Source of the DNA: Cyanobacteria bacterium UBA5018
GTDB lineage: Bacteria; Cyanobacteriota; Cyanobacteriia; PCC-6307; Cyanobiaceae
Direction of reading: 5' to 3'
Assembly (NCBI GenBank): GCA_002396505.1
Contig: DGYA01000083.1
Span: forward strand, 1 to 25,771
DNA: 25,771 bases
Every line of letters starts with the position of its first letter. Position 1 is the first letter of the stretch. The notes under the pieces are model-generated. The model saw nothing but the letters and a program-made list of their open reading frames with translations, was not told where the DNA came from and searched no databases. Shown piece after piece: positions 1 to 7,524 of this stretch. The position numbers and the translations under genes were made by a program.

Positions 1-447
1 TGAATAATTGTTTGATCTGCTATTACACCTGGCTGGCGTGGTTCCTTTCGCTAAATTTTAAAGAGACTCCTGATCAGCGGGATTTCTACTGCCAAACCAG
101 TTGACCGCCATTGTGACATCAAGGTCTCAGTGGTTTTGGTTCTGATTTTGTAGAGCTTCGTTGGCTTTTGAGACCGCACTAAAAAAGAATTAGTTGTAAT
201 TTATTATTTATATAATAAAGAAAAATTTGGGTCGTTTTGCGGTCAGGCTTAATCCTGGAATGTGGAGCCAGTCTGGAATAGTTAGTTTGTCTGGCTTGGC
301 CATCGCTTGGCCATCGCTTCGCTTCGCTAGGCCAGGTCAGGCCAGGGCTGCCCTGGGGCAGGGCAGGGCAGTAGAGATGGGCTAGCCTGGTGGAACTGAG
401 GTTGTCACAAAACTTGAAAAATGCATCTTTGAGTAATTCGTGCAGCG
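1..447. other. Gene-free stretch with AT-rich hairpin and short GC-rich repeats
   Basis: I recognise no gene here on either strand. Positions 181-230 are strongly AT-rich and include a 7-bp inverted repeat (arms 200-206 and 213-219, TTTATTA/TAATAAA) with a TATAAT hexamer at 211-216, but no properly spaced -35 box. Positions 295-348 are built from short tandem units: CTTGGCCATCG twice (295-305, 306-316), CTTCG twice (317-326), then AGGCCAGGTC/AGGCCAGGGC (329-348). A small GC hairpin CCAGGG-CTG-CCCTGG lies at 342-356. The stretch could hold the promoter of the gene at 448 or the 3' flank of a gene outside the window; neither is proven. Confidence 0.5.
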
Positions 448-789
448 ATGCTGCGCTCGAATCGGAAGAGATTCTGGAACTCGGCGGCGCAAATGCGGAT
501 ATCCGCTGGCGGGCGACCTAAGTTCAATAAACGCAGTCGGGGCCCCTGGGCCGGAATCGTTGTGAAGTCACTGGTGAAGTCCTTGACATGCAGGTATTGC
601 AACTTGCGAGATCGCATGGTGGTGTTGCGCTGCCGCGATAGCCATCACGCCACCCTGGAGCGGGTGCTATTTCCGCTGCAAAGCCTTCAATTCCAGTTTT
701 CTGACCAGGGGGTGGCGGAGGTTTGGACCCACGGCCGGGGTGGCGCTGAGCTGTTGGAGCGTTGCTCCATGCACGAGCTCAGCTGCTGA
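448..789 (+). CDS. DUF1830-like small protein
   Basis: The C-terminal two thirds, from about residue 47, resemble the cyanobacterial DUF1830 family of unknown function. There is a Cys/Tyr/Asn start (CRYCN), a basic strand (MVVLRC), the characteristic LERVLFP motif, a phenylalanine-rich strand, and a terminal cysteine region (ERCSMHEL). The N-terminal 45 residues are rich in Arg/Lys and Ser and do not look like the family, so translation may really start at one of the in-frame GTG or TTG codons at 562, 574 or 583. No strong ribosome binding site marks any of these. The gene converges on the sulfide:quinone oxidoreductase gene with a 10-bp gap. Family membership is from memory of the motif pattern. 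Confidence 0.6.
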   Translation: MLRSNRKRFWNSAAQMRISAGGRPKFNKRSRGPWAGIVVKSLVKSLTCRYCNLRDRMVVLRCRDSHHATLERVLFPLQSLQFQFSDQGVAEVWTHGRGGAELLERCSMHELSC

Positions 790-799
790 GACGCCCAGA

Positions 800-2014
800 T
801 CAGCGAGTCCAGGGCATGAAGCGTCGCTCATGCTGCGCACCGGTGAGCATGCGATTCCAGTAGAGCGAGGGCAAAAGTTTTACCTTTACCCACCACATGC
901 TCCAGCGCTCTTTTGTGGGATCTAGGGGGAAAGAGGGAGTGGGTTGTTGTTCGTAGTTGAATTCAGCCATAATCGTCTTGCCATAGCCGGTAATTAAGGG
1001 GCAGCAGCTATACCCGTCGTAGGCTGCTACAGGAGCTTTTTGATCGAGAGAAGCAAGAATATTTGCGGTAACAACTGGTGCTTGGCCCCGCACTGCCGCC
1101 GCCGTTTTTGAGTTGGGCATGCCACTTACATCTCCCAGTGAGAAGACGTTGGCAAATCGTAAATGCTGGAGGGTGTGTTTATCCACCTCCACGAAACCAC
1201 TCGCCGCAGCCAGCTCGCTCTGGGCCACCACATCTGGCGCCGCCATCGGCGGCACCACGTGCAGTAGCTCATAGGCGATCACCTCCTCCCTGCTGCTGTC
1301 GCCTTCGTTTACCTGGAAAACCGCCTCGCGGCTGGCGGGGCGAACCGCTTTGAGCACGTGGTTGTAGCGGGCCTCAATTCCCCGCTGGGCCACCACCTCC
1401 CGCAGCGGTGCGGCGTAGGTGGGCACCCCGAAGATGCCCGGAGTGGCAGTGGCATAGATCACCTTGGCGGCAATCCGCCGCTGTTTGAATAGATCGTCCG
1501 CCAAATAGGCGATCTTCTGAGGAGCGCCGGGGCACTTGATCGGCATCGGCGGGCAGGTGAACAGGGCCGTGCCGCCCTTGAAATCCTGCAGGCATTCCCA
1601 GGTGTAGGCGGCCATCGCCCTGGAGTAGTTGCTGCAGATGCCGCCACTGCCCAGGGCCTCCGGCAGCCCTTCAATCGCATCCCAGCGGAGCTTGAGCCCG
1701 ATGGCCACCACCAAGATGTCGTAGCTGAGCCGGCTGCCGCCGCTGGTGGTGACGCTGTTGCTGGCCGGATCGAAGCTGGTCGCCCCCTCGCGGATCCAGG
1801 TGACGCCAGCGGGAATCAGATCGACCTCGCGGCGGCGGGTCTCCTCCAGGCTGAACACACCACCTCCCACCAGGGTCCAACCCGGTTGGTAGTCGTGGTG
1901 CTGGGAAGGCTCCAGAATCGCCAGTTCCAACTCTGGCCTGGCGCGCTTCAGCTGAGCAGCTGCGGTGATGCCGGCAGCGCCGCCACCGACGATCAGGATT
2001 TGGTAATGGGCCAT
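800..2014 (-). CDS. sqr: Sulfide:quinone oxidoreductase, type II-like (FAD flavoprotein)
   Basis: This is a flavoprotein predicted to oxidise sulfide to sulfane sulfur and pass electrons to quinone at the membrane. Numbering from the ATG at 2014 (404 aa), it has an N-terminal FAD-binding GGGAAG motif near residue 10, a catalytic-type cysteine in PIKCPGAPQK (about C161), the FAD-binding GDVSGMPNSKTAAAV segment (about 294) and a second redox cysteine in YSCCPLITGY (about C338). These last segments closely follow the human SQOR pattern (Cys201/Cys379) rather than the type I enzymes of filamentous cyanobacteria. An upstream in-frame GTG at 2071 would add 19 residues that do not fit the family; the ATG at 2014 puts the Rossmann fold at the expected N-terminus. 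It is divergent from pyrC. Exact SQR type is inferred from motifs. Confidence 0.88.
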   Translation of the reverse strand: MAHYQILIVGGGAAGITAAAQLKRARPELELAILEPSQHHDYQPGWTLVGGGVFSLEETRRREVDLIPAGVTWIREGATSFDPASNSVTTSGGSRLSYDILVVAIGLKLRWDAIEGLPEALGSGGICSNYSRAMAAYTWECLQDFKGGTALFTCPPMPIKCPGAPQKIAYLADDLFKQRRIAAKVIYATATPGIFGVPTYAAPLREVVAQRGIEARYNHVLKAVRPASREAVFQVNEGDSSREEVIAYELLHVVPPMAAPDVVAQSELAAASGFVEVDKHTLQHLRFANVFSLGDVSGMPNSKTAAAVRGQAPVVTANILASLDQKAPVAAYDGYSCCPLITGYGKTIMAEFNYEQQPTPSFPLDPTKERWSMWWVKVKLLPSLYWNRMLTGAQHERRFMPWTR

Positions 2015-2229
2015 GGGAAGTGAAGTCGGCAGGGAAGCCGACCAAGGACCTGCTGTCTTTGATTTAGTCACATCAGAAGCAGCACTGGGCCACTTTGCAG
2101 GGAATCTTTCGCCAATGCCAGCGGGACTACCCGGCAGGCATAGGTACGGCTAGCGCTCAGGAGCTCAGGGATGGGGCTTCCACCTGCTCAGCCAGGGCCT
2201 GGGGTGCGCTGGCAGCTGGGGCTTGAGCA

Positions 2230-3324
2230 TTGTTGGACCTGTCAGGCTGGCTGGATCGTGCCTCTAGCCCCACTTTGCAGCAGCTCACCCTGCGCCGCCC
2301 CGACGACTGGCATGTGCACCTGCGCGATGGAGCCCTGCTCAAGGCGGTGGCCCCGGCCACGGCAAGCCAGTTTGGCCGGGCGATCGTGATGCCAAACCTG
2401 AACCCGCCGATCACCACGCCGGCGGCGGCCCAGGCCTATCGGCAACGCATCTTGGCGGCCCTGCCAGCGGAGAGTCGCTTCCAGCCGCTGATGACCGCCT
2501 ATCTCACCGATGCCAGCGATGGGGCGGCCATAGCGCGAGGCTTTAACGAAGGGGTATGGGCCGCCTGCAAGCTCTATCCAGCTAATGCCACCACCAATTC
2601 AGCTGCCGGAGTAAGCTCTATCGAGGCGATTACCCCGGTAATTGCCATCATGGAGCGCATCGGCATGCCGCTGCTCATCCATGGTGAGGTAACAGATGCC
2701 AACATCGACATCTTTGATCGGGAGGCGGTGTTTATCGAAAACCACCTGGCACCGCTACTGGCACGCCATCCAGGGCTAAAGGTGGTACTTGAACACATCA
2801 CCACCATCGATGCGGTGGAATTTGTCAGCGGCGGCCCCGATAACCTGGCAGCCACAATCACCCCCCACCATTTGCACATTAACCGCAACGCCATGTTTGC
2901 CGGCGGTCTGCGACCTGATTTCTATTGCCTGCCGGTGGCCAAGCGTGAATTGCATCGTCTAGCCCTGCGGGCGGCGGCAACTTCGGGAAATCCAAAGTTT
3001 TTTCTGGGAACAGATTCAGCCCCCCATCAGCGCAGCGCCAAGGAGACGGCCTGCGGCTGTGCGGGCATCTTCAATGCCCCCTACGCCATCGAGAGCTACG
3101 CCCTGGTATTTGAGCAGGAAAAGGCCCTGGAACGGCTGGAGGGTTTTGCATCTGAGTTTGGTGCGCGCTTCTATGGTTTGCCCCTGAATTCAGACAAGAT
3201 CACTCTGGTGCGGGAACCCCAACCCGTGCCAAAACTGCTGGACTTCCAGGGCGCCACTGGCGATGGGGCTGGCCTAGTCCCCTTTCATGCCGGTGAAACC
3301 CTGCCCTGGCGGCTATTGCCCTGA
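2230..3324 (+). CDS. pyrC: Dihydroorotase (type II, PyrC)
   Basis: The enzyme cyclises N-carbamoyl-L-aspartate to dihydroorotate in cytosolic de novo pyrimidine synthesis. The 364-aa product aligns by eye over its whole length with E. coli PyrC. Metal-site residues are all visible: HVHLR (H28, H30), the lysine to be carboxylated in KLYPANATTNS (K114), HGE (H151), EHITT (H189) and GTDSAPH (D262). The frame opens at a TTG (2230) just after an in-frame TGA at 2224, and no ATG exists before the HVH motif, so a TTG start at 2230 or 2233 is most plausible. The first 18 residues are slightly longer than in E. coli. It lies alone on the plus strand, 215 bp from the divergent sqr start. Confidence 0.96.
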   Translation: MLDLSGWLDRASSPTLQQLTLRRPDDWHVHLRDGALLKAVAPATASQFGRAIVMPNLNPPITTPAAAQAYRQRILAALPAESRFQPLMTAYLTDASDGAAIARGFNEGVWAACKLYPANATTNSAAGVSSIEAITPVIAIMERIGMPLLIHGEVTDANIDIFDREAVFIENHLAPLLARHPGLKVVLEHITTIDAVEFVSGGPDNLAATITPHHLHINRNAMFAGGLRPDFYCLPVAKRELHRLALRAAATSGNPKFFLGTDSAPHQRSAKETACGCAGIFNAPYAIESYALVFEQEKALERLEGFASEFGARFYGLPLNSDKITLVREPQPVPKLLDFQGATGDGAGLVPFHAGETLPWRLLP

Positions 3325-3470
3325 AACCTGCGGTGGTTGAGTTGTTGAATTAATAGATTGAGCTTTATAGGTAATCAGTCTTAATTGCTCCGTCTAGGAC
3401 CCGCTCTTCGCAAGTTACTGGTCTGAATCTATGGGCACTGCGGCTGCCGGTGCGGCTGGAGGGTTGCAGA

Positions 3471-4622
3471 ATGGAGATCAATCCAGCCAAGGGTCCCATT
3501 TTGCAATCCCAAGACCTGGCCGCCCTGGCAGAGGGCTTCGCGATTGAGGGCCCTGTTCAGGCGGTGCAGCCCCTGGGCAATGGCAACGTCAATGCCACCT
3601 ATTTGGTTACTGACGCTGGTGACAGGCGTTATGTGCTGCAACGGCTCAATCGCCAGGTGTTTCAGCAACCGGAGTTGGTGATGGCCAATCTGCTGGTGCT
3701 GGCTCGCCATGGCCAGGCGCGGCTGTCGTCCGGCGGCCTGGAGGCCGGCCGCCGTTGGTTGCTGCCCCAGCCACTGCCCACGCTTGGCGGGAAAGCGGAT
3801 CTGGAGGCGGCGGAGAGCTACTGCCTGCGCCAGGGCAAGGAGGTATGGCGAATGCTCACCTTTGTGGATCAGGCCCGCAGCTTTGACACTGTGCAAAATA
3901 TTGCCCACGCCACCGAAGTGGGTCGTGCCTTAGGCACTTTTCACTGGCTGATTCACGACTTACCTCTCGATAAGCTTGCCGACACCCTTGAGGGTTTTCA
4001 CATCACCCCCGGCTATCTAAGCAACTACCTGCAATTGTTGCAAATCGGCCCTTCTGATCACTGCAATGACAGTAAATACTGTATTGAATTTGTGGCGGCC
4101 CGGCAGCATCGGGTGGGGATGCTGGAGCAGGCCAAGCAACAAGGGCTGCTGATCCAGCGTCCGATCCATGGCGATCCCAAGGTGAATAATGTCATGATTG
4201 ATGTGGTGAGTGGGCAGGCTGTTGCCCTGGTTGATTTGGATACGGTTAAACCTGGGCTGGTTCACTACGATATTGGCGACTGTCTGCGCTCTGGCTGCAA
4301 TCCTGCCGGAGAAGAATACACCTCTCTCGATGATGTATGTTTTGATCTCGACCTTTGTTCTGCCATGCTTTCGGGTTACCTGCCCCTGGCCAGGCCGTTC
4401 CTGACGCCTGTGGATATCGAGTACCTCTATGATGCCATTTGGCTGATCACCTTTGAACTCGGATTGCGCTTCTTTAGTGACTATCTGGCTGGAAATATTT
4501 ATTTTAAATGTCAGCACGCTCATCATAACCTAGATCGCGCCCTGGGGCAGTTCCATTTGCTTGAGAGCATTGAAGCCCGGGAAAATAAAATTCGCACTAT
4601 TGTCAACAATCTCTGCCGATGA
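3471..4622 (+). CDS. Phosphotransferase family protein, N-acetylhexosamine 1-kinase-like
   Basis: This is a choline/aminoglycoside-kinase-fold small-molecule kinase (383 aa). Visible motifs are a nucleotide-loop region near LGNGNVNATY, the catalytic loop HGDPKVNNV (about residues 233-241) and the metal-binding DLDTVKPG (about 255-262) followed by YDIGDCLRSG. The combination of 'NNV' with 'DLDT-PG' and 'GD-R-G' is typical of NahK-type sugar 1-kinases and related proteins, suggesting a sugar or amino-sugar substrate; the substrate is not determinable here. A good Shine-Dalgarno GGAGGG ends 7 nt before the ATG at 3471, which decides that start over an in-frame GTG at 3450. The codons near the end are more AT-rich than the start. 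Confidence 0.82.
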   Translation: MEINPAKGPILQSQDLAALAEGFAIEGPVQAVQPLGNGNVNATYLVTDAGDRRYVLQRLNRQVFQQPELVMANLLVLARHGQARLSSGGLEAGRRWLLPQPLPTLGGKADLEAAESYCLRQGKEVWRMLTFVDQARSFDTVQNIAHATEVGRALGTFHWLIHDLPLDKLADTLEGFHITPGYLSNYLQLLQIGPSDHCNDSKYCIEFVAARQHRVGMLEQAKQQGLLIQRPIHGDPKVNNVMIDVVSGQAVALVDLDTVKPGLVHYDIGDCLRSGCNPAGEEYTSLDDVCFDLDLCSAMLSGYLPLARPFLTPVDIEYLYDAIWLITFELGLRFFSDYLAGNIYFKCQHAHHNLDRALGQFHLLESIEARENKIRTIVNNLCR

Positions 4623-4748
4623 TAAGCATAAATATGGCTTCCTGAAAAGGCAAACCCATTGCGCCGCAGCTTGTTTCAGCTGCTCTGAGCTGGTAAACTG
4701 GCCGGGGAGGTGGCAGTTATTGAATGCTGCTACTGGTGATAGCCACAA

Positions 4749-5300
4749 ATGTACCGGAAGCAGCATCACGGTCAGCTTTCTATCGAAGCCTTCCACCTGC
4801 CTTTTGGCGGCACACTTGACCCCGCTAAACGCTGGGTGCTGCTTGAGAAGTTCATACCTTGGCAAGAGCTGGAGGAGACTTATGCGCCTCAGTTCAGCGC
4901 TAATGTTGGCGCCCCTGCCAAGCCCGTCAGACTGGCTTTCGGATCGCTCTATATCAAGTAACGTTTGGGGCTCACGGATGAAGAGACTGTTCTTTAGATC
5001 CAAGAGAACCATTGTATTCACTTCTTCCTTGGATTTGCCGGATACAGCAGCAAGGCGCCGTTTGATGCATCAATGATGGTCCATTTTCGCTAGGCGCAGC
5101 CTTCTCGAATAGTGGCGATTCTCAGATAAAGACTTGGGGCGAAACAATGAGATTGTCGTTCAAAGGGGGAAGCGATGTTGCTTGAAGCTGTCGCATCTCA
5201 GCAGGATGATTGCGATGGTTCTGGCGGAGATGATTCAGGTAATTGTGATCAGCTAACGCTCAACAGCCTGGTCAAACCCGTCGACTGGCCGGATGCTCGG
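4749..5300 (+). pseudogene. Decayed N-terminal half of an IS5/IS1182-type transposase
   Basis: The frame starts MYRKQHHGQLSIEAF, continues through FGGTLDP, WQELEETYAPQF and APAKPVRLAFGSLYIK, the typical N-terminal (DUF772-like) domain of IS5/IS1182-group DDE transposases. It is broken by in-frame stops at 4959 (TAA), 4995 (TAG) and 5091 (TAG). Recognisable transposase sequence continues beyond them (RLGLTDEET, FFLGFAGYSSKAPFD, MMVHFR). Near 5095-5170 the reading moves to another frame (SDKDLGRNNEIVVQRGK) and returns for AMLLEAVASQQDD...LVKPVDWPD. Homology ends near 5300, so the whole DDE catalytic half and the right end of the element are missing. No terminal inverted repeats were found. Family assignment is from memory of the motifs. 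Confidence 0.85.
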
Positions 5301-5340
5301 TGTCAACTAAATTGGCGTTTCGTGACAATTACGTTGGCGG

Positions 5341-5505
5341 GTGAGGCAGATCCTGGGTTTGCGCCTCATGCTCCTGGACGTGACGGCTGAGGGCGGGGAA
5401 GAGGCCCAGTCTCGTCTGCATCGCTTCTACGCCCCGATGGGCTTCAAGTCCTTGCCTGCCAGCCCGGAGCGTTGTTCCTCCCTCTTCGTGTCCTCCCGTT
5501 TTTGC
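5341..5505 (+). pseudogene. C-terminal relic of a GNAT acetyltransferase, TacT-toxin-like
   Basis: The frame beginning RQILGLRLMLLDV, followed by an acidic linker and HRFYAPMGFKSLPASPER, looks like the last third of a GNAT N-acetyltransferase: strand beta-5, an alpha helix and the 'FY--MGF--LP--P' ending common in TacT/AtaT-type toxins. The N-terminal acetyl-CoA binding region (Q/R-x-x-G-x-G/A) is absent, because sequence immediately upstream is the end of the transposase relic. After about 5505 the frame runs into the hipA-like fragment, so the piece is truncated on the left and fused to foreign sequence on the right. I regard it as non-functional. Confidence 0.6.
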
Positions 5506-5515
5506 AGCCAGGTGG

Positions 5516-5630
5516 ATGAGCGATTGGTTGAGGCTGCGGCAGGGACCCTTCGAGACCACCCGGCTGGGGGGCTGCTTCGGGGCGCATTGCAATGCCCTGC
5601 CCGATCACTTGGGGCACCGCTGCGGACCCG
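5516..5630 (+). pseudogene. Fragment of a hipA-like gene (partial duplicate of the nearby hipA)
   Basis: The peptide LRLRQGPFETTRLGGCFGAHCNALPDHLG matches residues around 53-82 of the HipA-like protein at 6165-7169 (split here for reference: RQGPFETARLGGFFGA then LRDALPDHWG). At DNA level 5528-5621 aligns without gaps to 6321-6414 at an offset of 793, with 11 mismatches in 94 bp in my hand alignment. No other HipA domain flanks the fragment, so it is a relic of a second hipA or a diverged local duplication. It is followed directly by the short upstream region of the hipB-like gene. Confidence 0.8.
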
Positions 5631-5697
5631 CGCAATCAATTTCCAGCCTCGCCGATCCTGGAGACAGGGGCTACAGCAGCCATGGCGCTCTTCAAGG

Positions 5698-5717
5698 GAG
5701 TTGCCATCAGGCAACTC
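5698..5717. promoter_or_regulatory. Perfect 8-bp inverted repeat, candidate HipB operator
   Basis: The arms GAGTTGCC (5698-5705) and GGCAACTC (5710-5717) are perfect complements around the 4-bp centre ATCA. The site lies 44 bp upstream of the hipB-like start at 5761. HipB-type antitoxins of the XRE family bind short palindromes upstream of their own operon (in E. coli TATCC-N8-GGATA), so an autoregulatory operator is a reasonable inference. A hairpin in RNA is the alternative. Confidence 0.5.
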
Positions 5718-5760
5718 ATAAACGATTTAAGATGCCATCACGCAACATGCGCTTGTCGTT

Positions 5761-6111
5761 TTGCCAGCCGTGGCCCAGCTCAGCCCCATCGTTCAACACC
5801 CGCCGGCGGCCCTGGAGCAGGCCCTGCAGCGGCTGGGGCGCAACATCCGCATCGCCCGTCTGCGGCGCCGCTGGCGGCTGGAGGACGTGGCCGAACGGAT
5901 GGGTGTGAGCCGTTTCACCGTGGCCGATGTGGAGCGCGGCAAGCCCGGCACCTCCGTGGCCGCCTACCTCGGTGCCCTCTGGGTGCTGGGGCTGATCGAT
6001 CAGATGGCGGAGGTGGCCGATCCCGACCGGGATGGGGAGGGCAAGGCCCTGGAGGCGGCCCGCCAACCGGGTCAAGCCCCCCGCCGCCATCGCTTTGATG
6101 ACGACTTCTGA
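5761..6111 (+). CDS. HipB-like XRE-family antitoxin/transcriptional regulator
   Basis: The 116-aa product carries a clear XRE-type helix-turn-helix at about residues 20-75: LGRNIRIARLRRRWRLEDVAERMGVSRFTVADVERGKPG, given here as overlapping motifs NIRIARLRRRW, LEDVAERMGVS and TVADVERGKPG. A hydrophobic helix (YLGALWVLGLID) and a basic/acidic tail ending RHRFDDDF follow; this architecture is usual for HipB partners of HipA kinases. There is no in-frame ATG after the TAA at 5728, so translation probably starts at TTG 5761 or GTG 5770. The hipA-like gene begins 53 bp downstream on the same strand and an inverted repeat lies upstream, supporting an autoregulated antitoxin-first operon. The reading frame appears intact. 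Confidence 0.82.
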   Translation: MPAVAQLSPIVQHPPAALEQALQRLGRNIRIARLRRRWRLEDVAERMGVSRFTVADVERGKPGTSVAAYLGALWVLGLIDQMAEVADPDRDGEGKALEAARQPGQAPRRHRFDDDF

Positions 6112-6164
6112 TCCGCCTTGCAGTACTTCCCGTGAACCAGAGCCGAGATGTCAGCGCAACTTGA

Positions 6165-7169
6165 GTGCTCGTCTATGTGGTTCTGCCCGGCAGCACGGAA
6201 TTTGTCACGGCTGGCCGATTTTCGCTGAGCAGAGATCGGCAGGGCCAACCGGTGGGCACGTTCGTCTACGGCCGCCGCTACCGGGAGCGGCCGGACGCGG
6301 TGGAGCTCGATCCGGTGCAATTGAGGCTGCGGCAGGGGCCCTTCGAGACCGCCCGGCTGGGGGGCTTCTTCGGGGCGCTGCGCGATGCCCTGCCCGATCA
6401 CTGGGGGCGCCGGGTGATCGCTCGTCATGGCGGCCAGGGGGAGCCGAGCGATTTTGATCTGCTGCTGCTCGGGCCGGACGATCGCTGCGGTGCTGTTGGC
6501 TTTGGCCGTGGCGTGGAACCGCCGGCGCCGCAGCGCCGCTTCAACCGCACCCTGGATCTGGAGCGCATCAAGCAGGCGGCGGACGGGCTCCTAGGCGAGC
6601 AGCCTGAGTTGGCGGGTTCGGCTCTGGGCCAGGTGGAGGAGCTGCTCGGCCAGGCCAGCACCTCTCTGGGCGGCGCTCGCCCGAAGACGAGCGTGGAGGC
6701 AGACAATGCCCTCTGGCTGGCGAAGTTTACGGCTCCCAATGACCGTTGGAATCAGCCGCGAGTGGAGCATGGCTTGCTGCTGCTGGCCCGGCGCTGCGGG
6801 CTACAGGTGGCAAGCAGCCGTCTCACCCGGGTCGGCGATGCAGATGTGCTGCTGGTGAAGCGCTTCGATCGCGACTGGAGCGAAAGCGGATACCAGCGAC
6901 ACCGCATGGTGAGCGCCCTCACGCTGCTGCAGGCCGAAGACAGCGCCACCGACCGCAGCAACTGGTCGTATCTATTGCTGGCCGCTGCCGGCAGGTTTCT
7001 GCTCCAGCCGGCAGCGGCTGAAGCGATCGCCACGCGGATCTTCTCCACCGTGGCCAGCAGCTGGGAGGCCAGCCTCCGCGAGGCCGCGGTGAGCCCCGGC
7101 GACTGTCAACGCCTCAGCCGCGCCTTCCTTTATCCGGGGTTGGAGCTGGATCCGGAGGTGAGGGGGTGA
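6165..7169 (+). CDS. HipA-like serine/threonine kinase toxin with catalytic core deleted
   Basis: This 334-aa protein has the HipA N-subdomain (VYGRRYRERPDA, RQGPFETARLGGFFG, LPDHWGRRV), the Gly-rich loop TSLGGARPK (166-174), the ATP-site lysine in LWLAKF (K187), DRWNQPRVEH, VLLVKRFDR, and HRMVSALTLLQAED. Typical HipA proteins (about 410-440 aa) next have a helical region with the catalytic FNALISNxDDHPRNH and the SPAYDL metal segment. Here SYLLLA (around residue 272) runs straight into AAGRFLL and the usual C-terminal ending (WEASLREAAVS, AFLYPGLELDP). Roughly 90-100 residues including both catalytic aspartates are therefore missing in frame. The start is GTG 6165, directly after an in-frame TGA at 6162. 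It is probably kinase-dead, though it could still bind the HipB-like protein. Confidence 0.85.
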   Translation: MLVYVVLPGSTEFVTAGRFSLSRDRQGQPVGTFVYGRRYRERPDAVELDPVQLRLRQGPFETARLGGFFGALRDALPDHWGRRVIARHGGQGEPSDFDLLLLGPDDRCGAVGFGRGVEPPAPQRRFNRTLDLERIKQAADGLLGEQPELAGSALGQVEELLGQASTSLGGARPKTSVEADNALWLAKFTAPNDRWNQPRVEHGLLLLARRCGLQVASSRLTRVGDADVLLVKRFDRDWSESGYQRHRMVSALTLLQAEDSATDRSNWSYLLLAAAGRFLLQPAAAEAIATRIFSTVASSWEASLREAAVSPGDCQRLSRAFLYPGLELDPEVRG

Positions 7170-7524
7170 GCGCAGGGCCTCCTCCCGCAGCGTCGTTTTT
7201 CAACGTTCTGCGTTAAGTCCTTCCTTTCGCCTACCCACGTCAAGGTGTCCATCCTTGGACTAGCGCAGCAATCTCAGGCGACTGGGCGACTCTCGTGCGC
7301 CTCCATCCGAGCGGCTACGGGGCGCTTCGTCGCGGCGAGGGACACGCCTGTGGCCTGTGCATGCTGGAGTCCGGCGCCAGTGCCAACGGCCGACCTGCTT
7401 GAGGCTTGCCATCTGCATCGCTTTGTCCTGCGCTCCTGCTGCTCTTCCGCTGCGCCGGCCCCTAGGCGATGCGGCTTGACAGCGGCGACCAAGCTCCTAA
7501 GGTATTCCATGGAGGGAATGCTGG
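7170..7524. other. Gap between the hipBA-like and higBA-like loci
   Basis: These 355 bp contain open frames but none with recognisable protein features. A TTGACA hexamer at 7476-7481 is a possible -35 box for the higB-like gene, but the matching -10 region (TAAGGT at 7498-7503, 16-bp spacer) is poor. The Shine-Dalgarno GGAGGG of the next gene lies at 7511-7516. The rest may be relic sequence of the accessory island. Confidence 0.4.

Noticed and set aside
1..447. CRISPR-like or tRNA-like structures in the leading gap
   Set aside because: The repeats are very short (5-11 bp), directly adjacent and without spacers; no tRNA cloverleaf or T-loop signature was found.
5592..6098. Overlapping open frame across the hipB-like gene
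   Set aside because: Its Pro/Gly/Arg-rich sequence has no domain, while the other frame carries a clear XRE helix-turn-helix.
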